A stretch of DNA of 64,000 nt, taken from Flavobacteriaceae bacterium UBA3356. GTDB lineage: Bacteria > Bacteroidota > Bacteroidia > Flavobacteriales > Flavobacteriaceae. The stretch is from contig DEQW01000001.1 in the NCBI GenBank assembly GCA_002360635.1, positions 209,535-273,534 of the forward strand, given 5' to 3'. Under the pieces are notes generated by a model. The model had not been told where the DNA came from, searched no databases, and saw only the letters and a program-made list of their open reading frames with translations. Of the stretch, positions 7,731-17,881 are shown in pieces (within the stretch, counting starts at the first letter, position 1; each line of letters begins with the position of its first letter). The position numbers were made by a program, and so were the translations under genes.

Positions 7731-10700
7731 ATGATTAACAGAATCATTGATTTTTCAATCAATAACAAATTCATCATTGGTCTGTTCACGTTGACTCTTA
7801 TAGGAGTTGGCATTTGGTCAATGGCAACAGTAAACCTTGGGTCTGTCCCAGATATTACCAATAATCAGGTGCAGGTCATCACGCAATCGCCCAATCTGGG
7901 AACGGAAGATATTGAACAGTTCGTAACCTATCCCGTAGAACTATCTATGGGTAATTTACCAGGCGTTACAGAAATAAGATCTATCTCACGCTTTGGCCTT
8001 TCCGTAGTTACTATCGTTTTTGAAGACGATATGGGAACCTATCTTCCTCGACAGCTGGTACAGGAAAAACTAAACGAACTGGGCGAATCTATCCCTGAAA
8101 AATTTGGAAGTCCATCTATGGGTCCCATCTCTACTGGTTTAGGTCAAATCTATGAATACACTATAAAGCCAGAGGAGGGTTTTGAAAACAAGTATTCGCC
8201 TATGGAACTGCGCACCGTGCAAGATTGGGTTATCAAACGACAACTCACATTACTTGAAGGCGTGGTAGAGGTCAACTCTTATGGAGGCAGTATTAAACAG
8301 TACGAGGTCGCTGTCAACCCAGATAAGTTGAATAGTTTGGGTATTAGTATTTCACAAGTGTATGAGGCTCTCGCTCGGAACAATGTGAATACAGGCGGTG
8401 CTTACATAGAAAAAAATAAAATGTCAAATTTCATAAGAGGTGAAGGTCTTATTCGCTCTTTGGAAGACATTAAAGATATTTCGATTATTAACGAGGGCAA
8501 CATTCCCGTAACTATTGGAGATGTTGCAACACGCGTCCATTTTGGGAATCAGGTACGTTATGGTGCTTTTACGCAAGACGGTAAGGAAGCCGTGGGAGGA
8601 ATAATAATGATGCTAAAAGGTTCAAACCCTAATGCGGTTATTCAAAATGTTAAGAATCGTATGGCAGAAATTGAAAAATCCCTGCCAGAAGGTCTCACTA
8701 TCGCCCCTATCATTGATCGTAGTGAGCTAATTGCCAGAACGACCGATACCGTTAAAACCAATTTACTGGAAGGCGCCCTAATCGTGATATTTGCCCTTGT
8801 TTTATTGTTGGGTAGTTTAAGAGGTGGCATCATAACGGCCACGACCATACCGTTGTCCTTGCTTTTTGCCTTTATATTAATGAAGCAATTTAATGTATGG
8901 GCAAACTTAATGAGCTTGGGAGCTATAGACTTTGGGATTATTATAGATGGTGCCGTGATTATTATAGAAGGAACGGTGTATGAGATCCAAAAACGGATTA
9001 GGTCTGGAAAGCTAAAATTCAATCAAGGCGTAATGGATAAAGTAGCCTATGATGCCGGAACCACGATGATGGGTTCTGCTTTTTTCGGGCAGATCATTAT
9101 CCTTATAGTTTTTACACCTATACTTTTCCTTACAGGTGTAGAAGGTAAAATGTTCAAACCGATGGCATACACCTTTGGTTTTGCTATGATAGGTGCAATT
9201 ATTCTGTGTCTTACCTATGTCCCAATGATGTCTGCGCTTTTTATGAAACCAGTTCAAAACACCAAAAGCTGGTTTGGCAAATTTGAGCGTTGGCTTGAAA
9301 AGATAAGTGATAAAATTATTGGTGCTATACATAGTGCTTATAAGCCATTATTAAAAGGTGCACTGCGGCTTAAGCTTATCGTGTTATCATCTTCTGCTGT
9401 TCTACTTATTATTGCTGGTTTTATATTTTCTAATATGGGTGGAGAATTTGTGCCGCAGCTCGATGAAGGAGATATAGCAATGCAGGCGTTTATAAGACCA
9501 GGAAGCTCGCTCACAGAATCCATTGAAGTTTCAAAGAAAATAGAAACTATCCTATTAGAAAATTTTCCTGAAATTAAAACGGTAACAGCACGTATAGGTG
9601 TGGCAGATATACCTACAGATCCTATGCCTATGGATATTGCAGATATGTACATCATTCTCAATAAGGATATGGACGAGTGGACAACTGCTTCTACTAAAGA
9701 AGGTTTGATTGAAGCCATAAGGGATAAACTGGATGATGAACTCGTCGGGGTTAATTTATCATTTACCCAACCGGTCGAATTAAGATTTAATGAGCTTTTA
9801 GAAGGCGTAAGAGAGGATATTGCAGTAAAGCTATATGGCGAAGATTTAGAGGTGTTATCAGACAAGGTTCAGGAAATGGCAGCTATTATAAAGACCGTTC
9901 CTGGCGCGGGCGATGTGAGTGCAGAACGTACAGCTGGACTACCACAAATGACCGTAAAGTTCAGACGAGATAAAATGGCGCAATATGGACTGGATATTCA
10001 AAAAGTAAATGATTACATAAGTACTGCTTTTGCAGGTGGTACCGCTGGCGTCATTTTTGAAGGCGAGAAACGATTTGATCTGGTGGTACGATTTGATGAA
10101 AGCCATAGAAAAAGTATTGATGACCTGCGCACGATGTACATCGATCTTAAGGATGGAAGCCAGGTACCCATTATTGAAATAGCAGAGATTGAATACGTGC
10201 CTGGACCTATGCAAATCTCACGTGACAATACGTATAGAAGAACCTATGTAGGTGTAAATGCACGAGGCAGAGATGTGGAGTCTGTTGTAAAAGATATACA
10301 ACAAAAGTTAGATGAAGAACTGGACTTGCCATCAGGATATTATATTACCTATGGTGGAGAGTTTGAAAACCTACAAAGCGCTAAGGATCGTTTAACAATT
10401 GTTGTGCCCATCGCCCTGTTCTTGATATTTGTACTGTTATACTTTGCCTTAAAATCCTTTTCACAATCGCTAATGATTTACATCGCGATACCCTTGGCGG
10501 CCATTGGTGGTGTGTTTGCTTTATGGCTTCGAGATATGCCATTTAGTATTTCGGCAGGTGTAGGATTTATTGTGCTATTTGGTGTCGCAGTTCTTAACGG
10601 GCTGGTACTTATTAACCGATTTAATTCTTTAAAGGAAGAAGGTGTTACAAGCATAAAGGATAGAATATTTCAAGGGACTAAAGAACGTATTCGTCCCATT

Positions 10701-12176
10701 ATGCTCACGGCCACCACAGATATTTTCGGGTTTTTACCAATGGCATTTTCCACATCAGCCGGTGCAGAGGTGCAACAACCGCTCGCTACCGTAGTTATCG
10801 GTGGGATGCTTACGGCCACCCTGCTCACGTTGATCGTACTTCCCGTGCTCTATACCTTTATAGAAAAGCGACGTGAGCGCAAAGACCAGAACAAGATTGG
10901 TTCGTTTAATCCGCAAGCATTGGCCACGATTTTAATACTTGGTTTTATGTTAGGTGGTACCGCTTTCGCGCCTGCCCAGAGCGCAGTCGAAGGGAAAGGG
11001 CAACAAACACAAGCACCTGTGCCAGACCTCATTGTTCAGGATAGCATTACACCCATTACCTTATCTCGGGCTGTAGAAATTGCCAAAGAGAATTATCCAG
11101 CACTCAAGACGAGCCAACTCGAAATAGAAAGACAGAGCGCACTCACGGGCAATGCCTATGACTTCGGTAATACTAAAGTATTTACAGGTGGCGAAGAAGT
11201 GGCAGATGGTCAGGGCATTTATACCTTGATAGGTATCGGTCAACAAAATATTGATCTATTGGGAATAGGTGCCAAAAAACGCTTGCAACAACAACGCATC
11301 CAGTTAGCCGAAACAGCTTTTGACCTATCTGAAATCCAGATAGAACTGGAAGTCAAAAAAGCCTGGTCAGAAGCTTTTCAGGCAAAGAAGAAATTTGTTC
11401 TTTATCGAGAACTGGACAGCATTTATGGTCAATTTGCACAATCTGTAGAACTCAATTTTGAAGTCGAAGCCATTTCGAGACTGGAATATGCTGCTGCGCG
11501 CAATCAAGCGTTACAGATAACCAACAGGTTTCAGCAGGCAGAAACAGATTATTTAATCGCATTACAAAAACTCAATCTTTGGTTGACACCAGATACGATG
11601 TACACCGTAGCTGATGAATTTGAAGCTACCGAAATTTCGGTGTTAGAGACTGATGATACATTGGATGAACATCCCGAGTTATCGCTTTCGCGAAAGCGTA
11701 TAGACGAAGCACAAGCAAGCTATGATGCAGCAAGGGCAAGTTTACTGCCCCAGTTTAATCTGCAAGGTGGCCTGCAACGTGTAAATGGCGATAGTGGTTT
11801 CTACACCTATCAGGCAGGGATTTCCATACCGCTGTTTTCTGGCCCAGACCGCAGCCGCGCAAAAGCTGCTAAACTGGATGCACAGATTGCAGAAACCAAT
11901 GCCGCATTCAAACAACGCGAGCTGCAATCCCAATATACACAAGCACAGCAAAATTATACACGATGGCGAGATACTTGGTTTTTCTATAAAACCGAAGCTC
12001 TGCCACTTGCCATAGACCAGCGCAAAGGCGCATTGCTCGCCTACAAAGAAGGTGCGCTTGATTATGCAGCATTCACGCAAATTATACGTGATGCCATACA
12101 GACCGAAATGGATGCGCTGGACGCACTCGATAATTATTTAGAAGCCTTGTTTAAACTACAATATTTCCAAAACTAA
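7731..12176 (+). CDS. CusA/CzcA heavy-metal RND pump fused to a TolC-like outer-membrane domain
   Basis: 1481 residues, where a normal CusA/CzcA has about 1030-1050. Residues 1 to about 1050 are a complete HME-RND permease with 12 predicted TM segments and two periplasmic porter domains. TM4 carries DFGIIIDGA (Asp400, Asp406), the signature of divalent-cation (Zn/Co/Cd/Ni) pumps. From about residue 1065 there is a hydrophobic stretch (TILILGFMLGGTAFAPAQS), then TLSRAVEIAKENYPALK and long heptad-rich helices typical of TolC-family channels. Inner-membrane pump and outer-membrane channel are thus made as one chain. The adaptor gene follows 6 bases downstream. Confidence 0.92.
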   Translation: MINRIIDFSINNKFIIGLFTLTLIGVGIWSMATVNLGSVPDITNNQVQVITQSPNLGTEDIEQFVTYPVELSMGNLPGVTEIRSISRFGLSVVTIVFEDDMGTYLPRQLVQEKLNELGESIPEKFGSPSMGPISTGLGQIYEYTIKPEEGFENKYSPMELRTVQDWVIKRQLTLLEGVVEVNSYGGSIKQYEVAVNPDKLNSLGISISQVYEALARNNVNTGGAYIEKNKMSNFIRGEGLIRSLEDIKDISIINEGNIPVTIGDVATRVHFGNQVRYGAFTQDGKEAVGGIIMMLKGSNPNAVIQNVKNRMAEIEKSLPEGLTIAPIIDRSELIARTTDTVKTNLLEGALIVIFALVLLLGSLRGGIITATTIPLSLLFAFILMKQFNVWANLMSLGAIDFGIIIDGAVIIIEGTVYEIQKRIRSGKLKFNQGVMDKVAYDAGTTMMGSAFFGQIIILIVFTPILFLTGVEGKMFKPMAYTFGFAMIGAIILCLTYVPMMSALFMKPVQNTKSWFGKFERWLEKISDKIIGAIHSAYKPLLKGALRLKLIVLSSSAVLLIIAGFIFSNMGGEFVPQLDEGDIAMQAFIRPGSSLTESIEVSKKIETILLENFPEIKTVTARIGVADIPTDPMPMDIADMYIILNKDMDEWTTASTKEGLIEAIRDKLDDELVGVNLSFTQPVELRFNELLEGVREDIAVKLYGEDLEVLSDKVQEMAAIIKTVPGAGDVSAERTAGLPQMTVKFRRDKMAQYGLDIQKVNDYISTAFAGGTAGVIFEGEKRFDLVVRFDESHRKSIDDLRTMYIDLKDGSQVPIIEIAEIEYVPGPMQISRDNTYRRTYVGVNARGRDVESVVKDIQQKLDEELDLPSGYYITYGGEFENLQSAKDRLTIVVPIALFLIFVLLYFALKSFSQSLMIYIAIPLAAIGGVFALWLRDMPFSISAGVGFIVLFGVAVLNGLVLINRFNSLKEEGVTSIKDRIFQGTKERIRPIMLTATTDIFGFLPMAFSTSAGAEVQQPLATVVIGGMLTATLLTLIVLPVLYTFIEKRRERKDQNKIGSFNPQALATILILGFMLGGTAFAPAQSAVEGKGQQTQAPVPDLIVQDSITPITLSRAVEIAKENYPALKTSQLEIERQSALTGNAYDFGNTKVFTGGEEVADGQGIYTLIGIGQQNIDLLGIGAKKRLQQQRIQLAETAFDLSEIQIELEVKKAWSEAFQAKKKFVLYRELDSIYGQFAQSVELNFEVEAISRLEYAAARNQALQITNRFQQAETDYLIALQKLNLWLTPDTMYTVADEFEATEISVLETDDTLDEHPELSLSRKRIDEAQASYDAARASLLPQFNLQGGLQRVNGDSGFYTYQAGISIPLFSGPDRSRAKAAKLDAQIAETNAAFKQRELQSQYTQAQQNYTRWRDTWFFYKTEALPLAIDQRKGALLAYKEGALDYAAFTQIIRDAIQTEMDALDALDNYLEALFKLQYFQN

Positions 12177-12182
12177 AAAAAG

Positions 12183-13412
12183 ATGAAAAAATTAAAATAT
12201 ATACCGATTACCACAATGCTTATGGCATTGACATTATTCAGCTGTGGCGAGTCAAAAACTGAAGATGGCCACGATGAAGCCACCCATTCTGAAACAGAAG
12301 AAAATCACTCTGAAGGGGAAGATGAAGAAGATAATATGGAAGGCGAAGCTAAGGAAGTAATGCTCACGGCACAGCAGTTTGAAGCCTTACAGATGGAAAT
12401 TGACACGCTCTCACAACGTTATATGAGCGGTTATGTAGAAGCAAATGGCACGCTGGAAGTACCACCACAAAACGAAGCATCCATTACCGCCATAACAGGA
12501 GCAAATGTGGCATCAATAGAAGTAATAGAAGGTGATGAAGTGAAAAAAAATCAAGCGGTTGCCTATCTCTCACATCCCAGCATCATACAGATACAGAGCG
12601 ATTACTTAAATGCACACAGCAACAGTCGGTTTTTAAAACAAGAATACGAACGTCAAAAAAGGCTTTATGAAGCTGGTGTGGCATCTGGTATGAATTTCCA
12701 AAAGGCAACGGCAGACTATCAGTCATCTACCGCAATGGTAAACGGGCTGGAAGCACAATTGCGACAGTACAACATCAATGTGAATGGCGTGCGCAATGGC
12801 ACTATCTACCAGCGTGTTGCATTACGCAGTCCCATTGCAGGGGTTGTAGAAAAAGTTTTTATAAAAACTGGACAATATGTGGAGCCACAGACCAACCTAA
12901 TGGAAATAGTAGATACAGACCACGTACACGCAGATTTAATGGTTTTCGAAAAAGATGTTGATAGGGTAAAAAAAGGTCAACAAGTACGATTTAGCGTTCA
13001 ATCAAGACCAGGAACGGAACTCGTTGCCGAAATTTATTCAGTAGGAAAAACCTTCGAGCAAGATCCCAAAGCGGTGCACGTACACGCAGAAATTGAGAAC
13101 AAAGGTGGTGGTCTTATCCCAGGAATGTACATTAAAGGTAGGATTGAAGTTGATAACGATGAAACCGCTGAAACCGCATTACCAGAAAGTGCCATTATTA
13201 CAGAAGGTGGTAGGGATTATGTGTTTAAAGCGCAAAGGGAAGGCAACACTTGGAGTTTTATACCAGTAGAAGTCACTACGGGCGAGAAGGATGGTGACTG
13301 GATAGCCATACGTTTTTTTGAAACCCCAGACCCAACTACTCATTTTGCCTTTAATAATGCCTATTACCTTATGGGAGAGATGAAAAAAGGGGAACTTGGT
13401 GACGATGATTAA
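12183..13412 (+). CDS. RND efflux periplasmic adaptor (CusB/CzcB family), lipoprotein
   Basis: A 409-residue membrane-fusion protein. The N-terminal signal ends in a lipobox with Cys21 (LTLFSCGES). A His/Glu-rich linker follows that could bind metal. Then come a barrel-sandwich half (SIEVIEGDEVKKNQAV), a helical hairpin (YERQKRLYEAGVASG) and the second half (LRSPIAGVVEKVFIKTGQYV). It links the preceding pump-channel fusion across the periplasm, so pump, channel and adaptor are made from two adjacent genes. Confidence 0.92.
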   Translation: MKKLKYIPITTMLMALTLFSCGESKTEDGHDEATHSETEENHSEGEDEEDNMEGEAKEVMLTAQQFEALQMEIDTLSQRYMSGYVEANGTLEVPPQNEASITAITGANVASIEVIEGDEVKKNQAVAYLSHPSIIQIQSDYLNAHSNSRFLKQEYERQKRLYEAGVASGMNFQKATADYQSSTAMVNGLEAQLRQYNINVNGVRNGTIYQRVALRSPIAGVVEKVFIKTGQYVEPQTNLMEIVDTDHVHADLMVFEKDVDRVKKGQQVRFSVQSRPGTELVAEIYSVGKTFEQDPKAVHVHAEIENKGGGLIPGMYIKGRIEVDNDETAETALPESAIITEGGRDYVFKAQREGNTWSFIPVEVTTGEKDGDWIAIRFFETPDPTTHFAFNNAYYLMGEMKKGELGDDD

Positions 13413-13418
13413 AATGGA

Positions 13419-14060
13419 ATGAAAGAAAAAAGAAAGAAAAACTTAAAAGTAGCAAGAACCTTACAGATTTGGAACGTCATCTACGATGTTATTGAAGTTG
13501 CGGTCTCGCTTATAGCAGGATTTACGGCCAATAGTTCGGCTCTGATAGGTTGGGGATTGGACAGCACGATTGAAGTGGTTAGTGCGGGAACATTAGGCTG
13601 GCGACTACACGGCGAGATTAAAGGTATCGATGAAGAAAAAGTAAAACGAAGACAAAAAATCACGTTAAACGTAATTGCAGTTTCCTTTACGCTCATCTGT
13701 ATTTTCATTTCCTACGATTCCATTACAAAGCTTATAAATAAAGAAACCGCAAACTGGAGCACGATGGGACTGATTATATTATTGGTTTCCCTGGTTGTAA
13801 ATCCTATCCTGATCTATTTCAAAAGAAAGTATGGAAAGAAATTAGACAGTCCAGCCTTGCTGGCTGATGCTAAAGACACCTTTATTTGCTTATACCAAAC
13901 CGTGGTCGTACTTATAGGATTGCTATTGGTCAACTGGTTAGGCTGGTGGTGGGCAGACCCTGTTGCGGCATTATTGATAGTGCCATACGCGGCAAAAGAA
14001 GGCTATGAAGCCTACAATAAAGCTAAAAATATCAATTATAACACCGCACAAAATGACTGA
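13419..14060 (+). CDS. Cation diffusion facilitator-like transporter
   Basis: A 213-residue membrane protein with about five to six TM segments. It carries CDF-type motifs, GWGLDSTIEVVSA near residue 43 and SPALLADAKDTFICL near residue 145, that place acidic residues within helices for divalent metal transport (Zn, Cd, Co, Fe). It is shorter than typical CDF proteins and lacks the C-terminal cytosolic domain. It begins 6 bases after the adaptor gene, and its 3-prime end overlaps the next gene by 8 bases, so translation is likely coupled. Confidence 0.82.
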   Translation: MKEKRKKNLKVARTLQIWNVIYDVIEVAVSLIAGFTANSSALIGWGLDSTIEVVSAGTLGWRLHGEIKGIDEEKVKRRQKITLNVIAVSFTLICIFISYDSITKLINKETANWSTMGLIILLVSLVVNPILIYFKRKYGKKLDSPALLADAKDTFICLYQTVVVLIGLLLVNWLGWWWADPVAALLIVPYAAKEGYEAYNKAKNINYNTAQND

Positions 14061-14475
14061 AATTGAAAAAACATTAAATGACCATAACGTGCGTCCCACC
14101 GCAATGCGCATCTTGATTTATAAGTATATGGCCGATAGGGATGCCGCCATCGCCCTGACTGATATTGAGAATGCTTTCGCAAAAGCGGATAGAACCACAT
14201 TGTACCGAACCCTAAAAACGTTTGAAGAAAAAAACGTGGTGCATCACATAGATGACGGAACTGGAATCTCTAAATACGCACTTTGTGAAGAAGGCTGTAA
14301 TTGTGAAATAGAACAGGATTTGCATTTACATTTTCATTGCACTAACTGTGACGAAACAGTTTGTTTAACGGAACAAAAAATCCCGCATATCAATTTGCCA
14401 GATGGATATTTGGCAGAGGATGTTAATCTCGTGGTTACGGGAATATGCGAAAAATGCAGCAGTAATTTACTTTAA
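14053..14475 (+). CDS. Fur-family metal-responsive repressor
   Basis: 140 residues from the ATG at 14053, overlapping the end of the transporter gene. The winged helix has RPTAMRILIYKYM and KADRTTLYRTLKTFEE, the DNA-recognition helix of the family. The metal sites are represented by HLHFHCTNCDETVC and a C-terminal CEKCS, giving the paired CxxC structural zinc site. Its position among efflux genes suggests it regulates this operon; Zur-like zinc sensing is plausible but cannot be told from Fe or Mn sensing by sequence alone. Confidence 0.85.
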   Translation: MTEIEKTLNDHNVRPTAMRILIYKYMADRDAAIALTDIENAFAKADRTTLYRTLKTFEEKNVVHHIDDGTGISKYALCEEGCNCEIEQDLHLHFHCTNCDETVCLTEQKIPHINLPDGYLAEDVNLVVTGICEKCSSNLL

Positions 14476-14496
14476 TAAACAAACGAACAAATTAGA

Positions 14497-15294
14497 TTGA
14501 TTTTGAAAAAAAGCACTTTTATAATAACTAAAATGGACTGCCCTTCAGAAGAGCAGATGATTCGGATGAAGTTAGAGTCTTATGCTCAAGTAAAACACTT
14601 GGATTTTGATATTCCAAACAGAAAATTGGAAGTATATCACGTGGACGACGTCAAGGCGATAAAAACGTCTATAGCCAGCTTAAAACTTGGGGATTCCTTA
14701 GAAGGAACCACAGAAGCCGAACCACCCGTAATGGAAGACCAATCCAAACAAAAAAGAATCCTATGGTGGGTCTTGGGCATCAACTTTGGCTTTTTCGTTA
14801 TCGAAATGACCACCGGTTGGATTTCTTCTTCGATGGGTCTTGTGGCAGACTCATTAGATATGCTGGCAGATTCCATCGTATATGCATTAAGCCTATTTGC
14901 GGTAGGCGGTGCCATTTCAAGAAAAAAGAAGGTTGCGAAATACAGCGGATACTTTCAGATGGCATTGGCAACACTTGGGTTTGCAGAGGTCTTGAGAAGG
15001 TTTTTTAGCAATACCGAAACACCCTTGTTTCAATGGATGATTATCGTTTCAATTTTCGCATTGGCAGGTAATTTGATATCGCTCTGGCTCATCAACAAGG
15101 CAAAGAGTCAAGAGGCTCATATGCAGGCAAGTGCCATTTTTACATCCAATGATATTATTGTTAATGGTGGTGTTATAGTAGCTGGGGTGCTGGTTTATTT
15201 TCTGAATAGTAAATGGCCCGATTTAGTGATTGGCGGCATCGTTTTCACTTTTGTAATGCGCGGTGCATTGAGAATATTGAAATTATCGAAGTAG
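14497..15294 (+). CDS. CDF-like cation transporter with N-terminal HMA-like domain
   Basis: A 265-residue protein. No ATG precedes the conserved start region, so TTG 14497 or TTG 14503 (giving MKKSTFII) is used. Residues 1-65 resemble a heavy-metal-associated ferredoxin fold, but the usual CxxC is reduced to MDCPSEEQ with one Cys. Residues 85-265 carry about five TM segments and the CDF motif GLVADSLDMLADSIVYALSL. It lies between the Fur-family regulator and the P-type ATPase in the same direction. The degraded metal site could mean a regulatory rather than chaperone role. Confidence 0.75.
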   Translation: MILKKSTFIITKMDCPSEEQMIRMKLESYAQVKHLDFDIPNRKLEVYHVDDVKAIKTSIASLKLGDSLEGTTEAEPPVMEDQSKQKRILWWVLGINFGFFVIEMTTGWISSSMGLVADSLDMLADSIVYALSLFAVGGAISRKKKVAKYSGYFQMALATLGFAEVLRRFFSNTETPLFQWMIIVSIFALAGNLISLWLINKAKSQEAHMQASAIFTSNDIIVNGGVIVAGVLVYFLNSKWPDLVIGGIVFTFVMRGALRILKLSK

Positions 15295-15327
15295 TTTTTA
15301 AAATGATATCAAACTTGATTAGAACAT

Positions 15328-17292
15328 ATGAAAAAGAAAAAAATAAACTTACGTGACTTAGAACCAAAAGAACATCAAGGCGAGCACAGTCACGATGATG
15401 GCGATAACCACAGCAGTCCAGAACAACTATCTAATTTCAGAACCTATCTACCAGCTATTTTCAGCTTTGTGATGTTGATTGCAGGTATTGCCATTGATTA
15501 TTTTGAAGCATTTCCACATTTTAAAGGATGGATAAGAATCGTTTGGTATTCTGTCGCCTATATGCCAGTTGGTTTTCCGGTAATAAGAGAAGGCTGGAAA
15601 AGTATTAAAAATGGTGATTTCTTTACCGAATTCTTCTTAATGTCCATAGCCACTTTAGGGGCTTTTGCTATAGGCGAATATCCCGAAGGTGTAGCGGTTA
15701 TGCTATTTTATGCCGTGGGCGAACTCTTCCAAAATGCGGCCGTTAACCGTGCTAAGGGAAATATAAAAGCCTTACTCGATGTAAGACCAAATGAGGCATT
15801 GGTTTATCGTGATGGCGATTTTGTTTCAGTCAATCCCGAGACTGTTGAGATTGGTGAAAAGATACAGGTACGTGTAGGCGAAAAAGTTCCACTTGATGGT
15901 ATTCTGCTGTCTGAAAAGGGTTCTTTTAATACGGCTGCCTTGACAGGCGAAAGCAAGCCTCATACTATTGCTAAAGGCGATAGTGTTTTTGCAGGAAGCA
16001 TTAACCTTGATGGCGTAATCGAGATTGAAACCACAAAAGAATTTAAAGACAGTTCCATTGCACGAATTCTGGATATGGTACAGAATGCAACCGCCAGAAA
16101 ATCAAAGACCGAACTGTTCATTAGAAAATTTGCCCGGATTTATACGCCTATCGTTGTATTCCTTGCCATCGGACTTACATTTCTACCTTACTTTTTTGTA
16201 GATGATTATGTGTTTAGGGATTGGCTATACCGTGCATTGATATTCCTCGTGATTTCGTGTCCTTGTGCGCTGGTCATTTCGATTCCTCTCGGCTATTTCG
16301 GCGGTTTGGGTGCGGCATCGCGAAACGGTATTCTTTTTAAGGGTGCATCCTTTTTAGATGCAATGACGCAAGTGAACACGGTCGTAATGGACAAGACCGG
16401 TACTGTTACTAAAGGTGTTTTCAAAATCAAGGAAATCAATTCCATCACATTTGAGGAAGTCAAATTTATGAAGTATTTGATGGCGATGGAAGAACAATCT
16501 ACCCATCCCATTGCAAAGGCAATACTGGAATATAAAGCGGACGGTGCGGATTATGAGGCAACCGATGTTTCAGAAATTGCAGGAAAAGGTTTAAAAGGAA
16601 CAGTCAACGGAAAAACGGTGTTGGTAGGTAACAAAGCTTTGATGACCTCAAACAGCATAGAAGTCCCTTCGGAAACGGATGGCATTGTAGAATCAATAGT
16701 TATGGTGTCCATTGATGGGAAATTTGCAGGTTATGTAACCATTGCAGATGAACTAAAGGATGATGCGCACCAAGCCATTAAAAAAATTCGAGATTCAGGA
16801 ATTTCAAAAATCATAATGCTATCAGGTGATAAGGATTCAATAACGCAACAAGTTTCAAAAGAATTAAATATCGATTGGGCAAAAGGTGGGTTGTTACCTG
16901 AAGATAAACTGAATGAGGTTGAAAAGCTTAAAAAGCAACCTGAAACGAAAGTCGCATTTATCGGCGATGGCATTAACGATGCACCCGTATTGGCAGCGAG
17001 TGGTGTGGGTATTGCGATGGGCGGTTTAGGAAGCGATGTCGCCATTGAAACGGCAGATGTCATCATCCAGACCGACCAACCGAGCAAGATTGCAAGAGCT
17101 ATTAAAATTGGTCGTTCAACCCGTAGGATTGTCTGGCAAAATATTGGGCTTGCCTTTGGCGTAAAGGTTATTGTCCTCATTCTCGGTGCAGGTGGATTAG
17201 CCACGATGTGGGAAGCCGTTTTTGCTGATGTTGGTGTTGCTTTATTGGCTATTCTCAATGCTGTTCGATTGCAGAAAATGAAGTGGAACTAA
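15328..17292 (+). CDS. Heavy-metal P1B-type ATPase, Zn/Cd/Pb class (ZntA/CadA-like)
   Basis: 654 residues. The N-terminus has no HMA domain but a short His/Asp-rich stretch (HQGEHSHDDGDNHSS). The membrane metal site is SCPCALVIS (Cys311, Cys313). The phosphorylation site is DKTGTVTKG with Asp355, followed by STHPIAKAIL (the HP motif) and GDGINDAP. The last TM region has ADVGVALLAILNAVRL, as in Zn/Cd/Pb exporters. It exports divalent metal from cytosol to periplasm, from which the RND systems can expel it across the outer membrane. Confidence 0.92.
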   Translation: MKKKKINLRDLEPKEHQGEHSHDDGDNHSSPEQLSNFRTYLPAIFSFVMLIAGIAIDYFEAFPHFKGWIRIVWYSVAYMPVGFPVIREGWKSIKNGDFFTEFFLMSIATLGAFAIGEYPEGVAVMLFYAVGELFQNAAVNRAKGNIKALLDVRPNEALVYRDGDFVSVNPETVEIGEKIQVRVGEKVPLDGILLSEKGSFNTAALTGESKPHTIAKGDSVFAGSINLDGVIEIETTKEFKDSSIARILDMVQNATARKSKTELFIRKFARIYTPIVVFLAIGLTFLPYFFVDDYVFRDWLYRALIFLVISCPCALVISIPLGYFGGLGAASRNGILFKGASFLDAMTQVNTVVMDKTGTVTKGVFKIKEINSITFEEVKFMKYLMAMEEQSTHPIAKAILEYKADGADYEATDVSEIAGKGLKGTVNGKTVLVGNKALMTSNSIEVPSETDGIVESIVMVSIDGKFAGYVTIADELKDDAHQAIKKIRDSGISKIIMLSGDKDSITQQVSKELNIDWAKGGLLPEDKLNEVEKLKKQPETKVAFIGDGINDAPVLAASGVGIAMGGLGSDVAIETADVIIQTDQPSKIARAIKIGRSTRRIVWQNIGLAFGVKVIVLILGAGGLATMWEAVFADVGVALLAILNAVRLQKMKWN

Positions 17293-17355
17293 TTATTGTC
17301 CAAGTTATATTTTGATTTCAAGTCTTAAAACTCTAAAAATATACTCAAATTTCAT

Positions 17356-17363
17356 TAGTTTTG
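17356..17363 (+). promoter_or_regulatory. -7 promoter element (TAGTTTTG)
   Basis: A TAnnTTTG match ending 6 bases before the ATG at 17370, as seen also before the DUF6660 gene. It predicts a leaderless transcript starting the second RND operon. Confidence 0.5.
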
Positions 17364-17369
17364 TATTTG

Positions 17370-17810
17370 ATGCAAAAACCAAATAAAATAGCGGCATTCT
17401 TCTTTTTAGGCTTATTTAGTCTAATGATGCTGCATCAGGTTTTTCCACATTTGCATCATCAGCACGAGGAAACGCATTCCCATTCAGATATTGCACATAC
17501 TGGCGAACACCATCATCACGATGACAGTTCTCACGAGAAAGAAGAATCCCCATACGGTTTCTTTGGATTCTTTATGGATATGCACGTTCATTCAACGGTT
17601 TCCAGCGATATTGTTGTACTTAAAAGGAATACTTTTGAGCAACAGACTATCGTAGATGACAATGTCGTAAAACTTACTTCTGATTTTCAAGAATTTTATG
17701 TCGTTGATAATAGGCAAAACGATAAACCGCCAATTTATCATCCGCCCAATAGGCATTTTAATCCTTACCTCTCATCCCTCGATTTACGGGGCCCACCATC
17801 TTTAGGTTAA
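17370..17810 (+). CDS. His-rich small exported or membrane protein
   Basis: 146 residues from ATG 17370; a TTG 9 bases upstream is less likely. One hydrophobic segment (AAFFFLGLFSLMMLHQVF) is followed by a dense His cluster (HLHHQHEETHSHSD, then EHHHHDDSSHEKEE) and a tail ending LRGPPSLG. No catalytic domain is visible. It opens the second metal-efflux gene set, as DUF6660 opens the first, so metal binding in the periplasm is a reasonable inference. Confidence 0.6.
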   Translation: MQKPNKIAAFFFLGLFSLMMLHQVFPHLHHQHEETHSHSDIAHTGEHHHHDDSSHEKEESPYGFFGFFMDMHVHSTVSSDIVVLKRNTFEQQTIVDDNVVKLTSDFQEFYVVDNRQNDKPPIYHPPNRHFNPYLSSLDLRGPPSLG

Positions 17811-17881
17811 TCGTTTAGGAATACCTACCGCTACGGCAGGAATCCTCTTATACTTTAAGATTAAACCTAAAATTTCAAACA

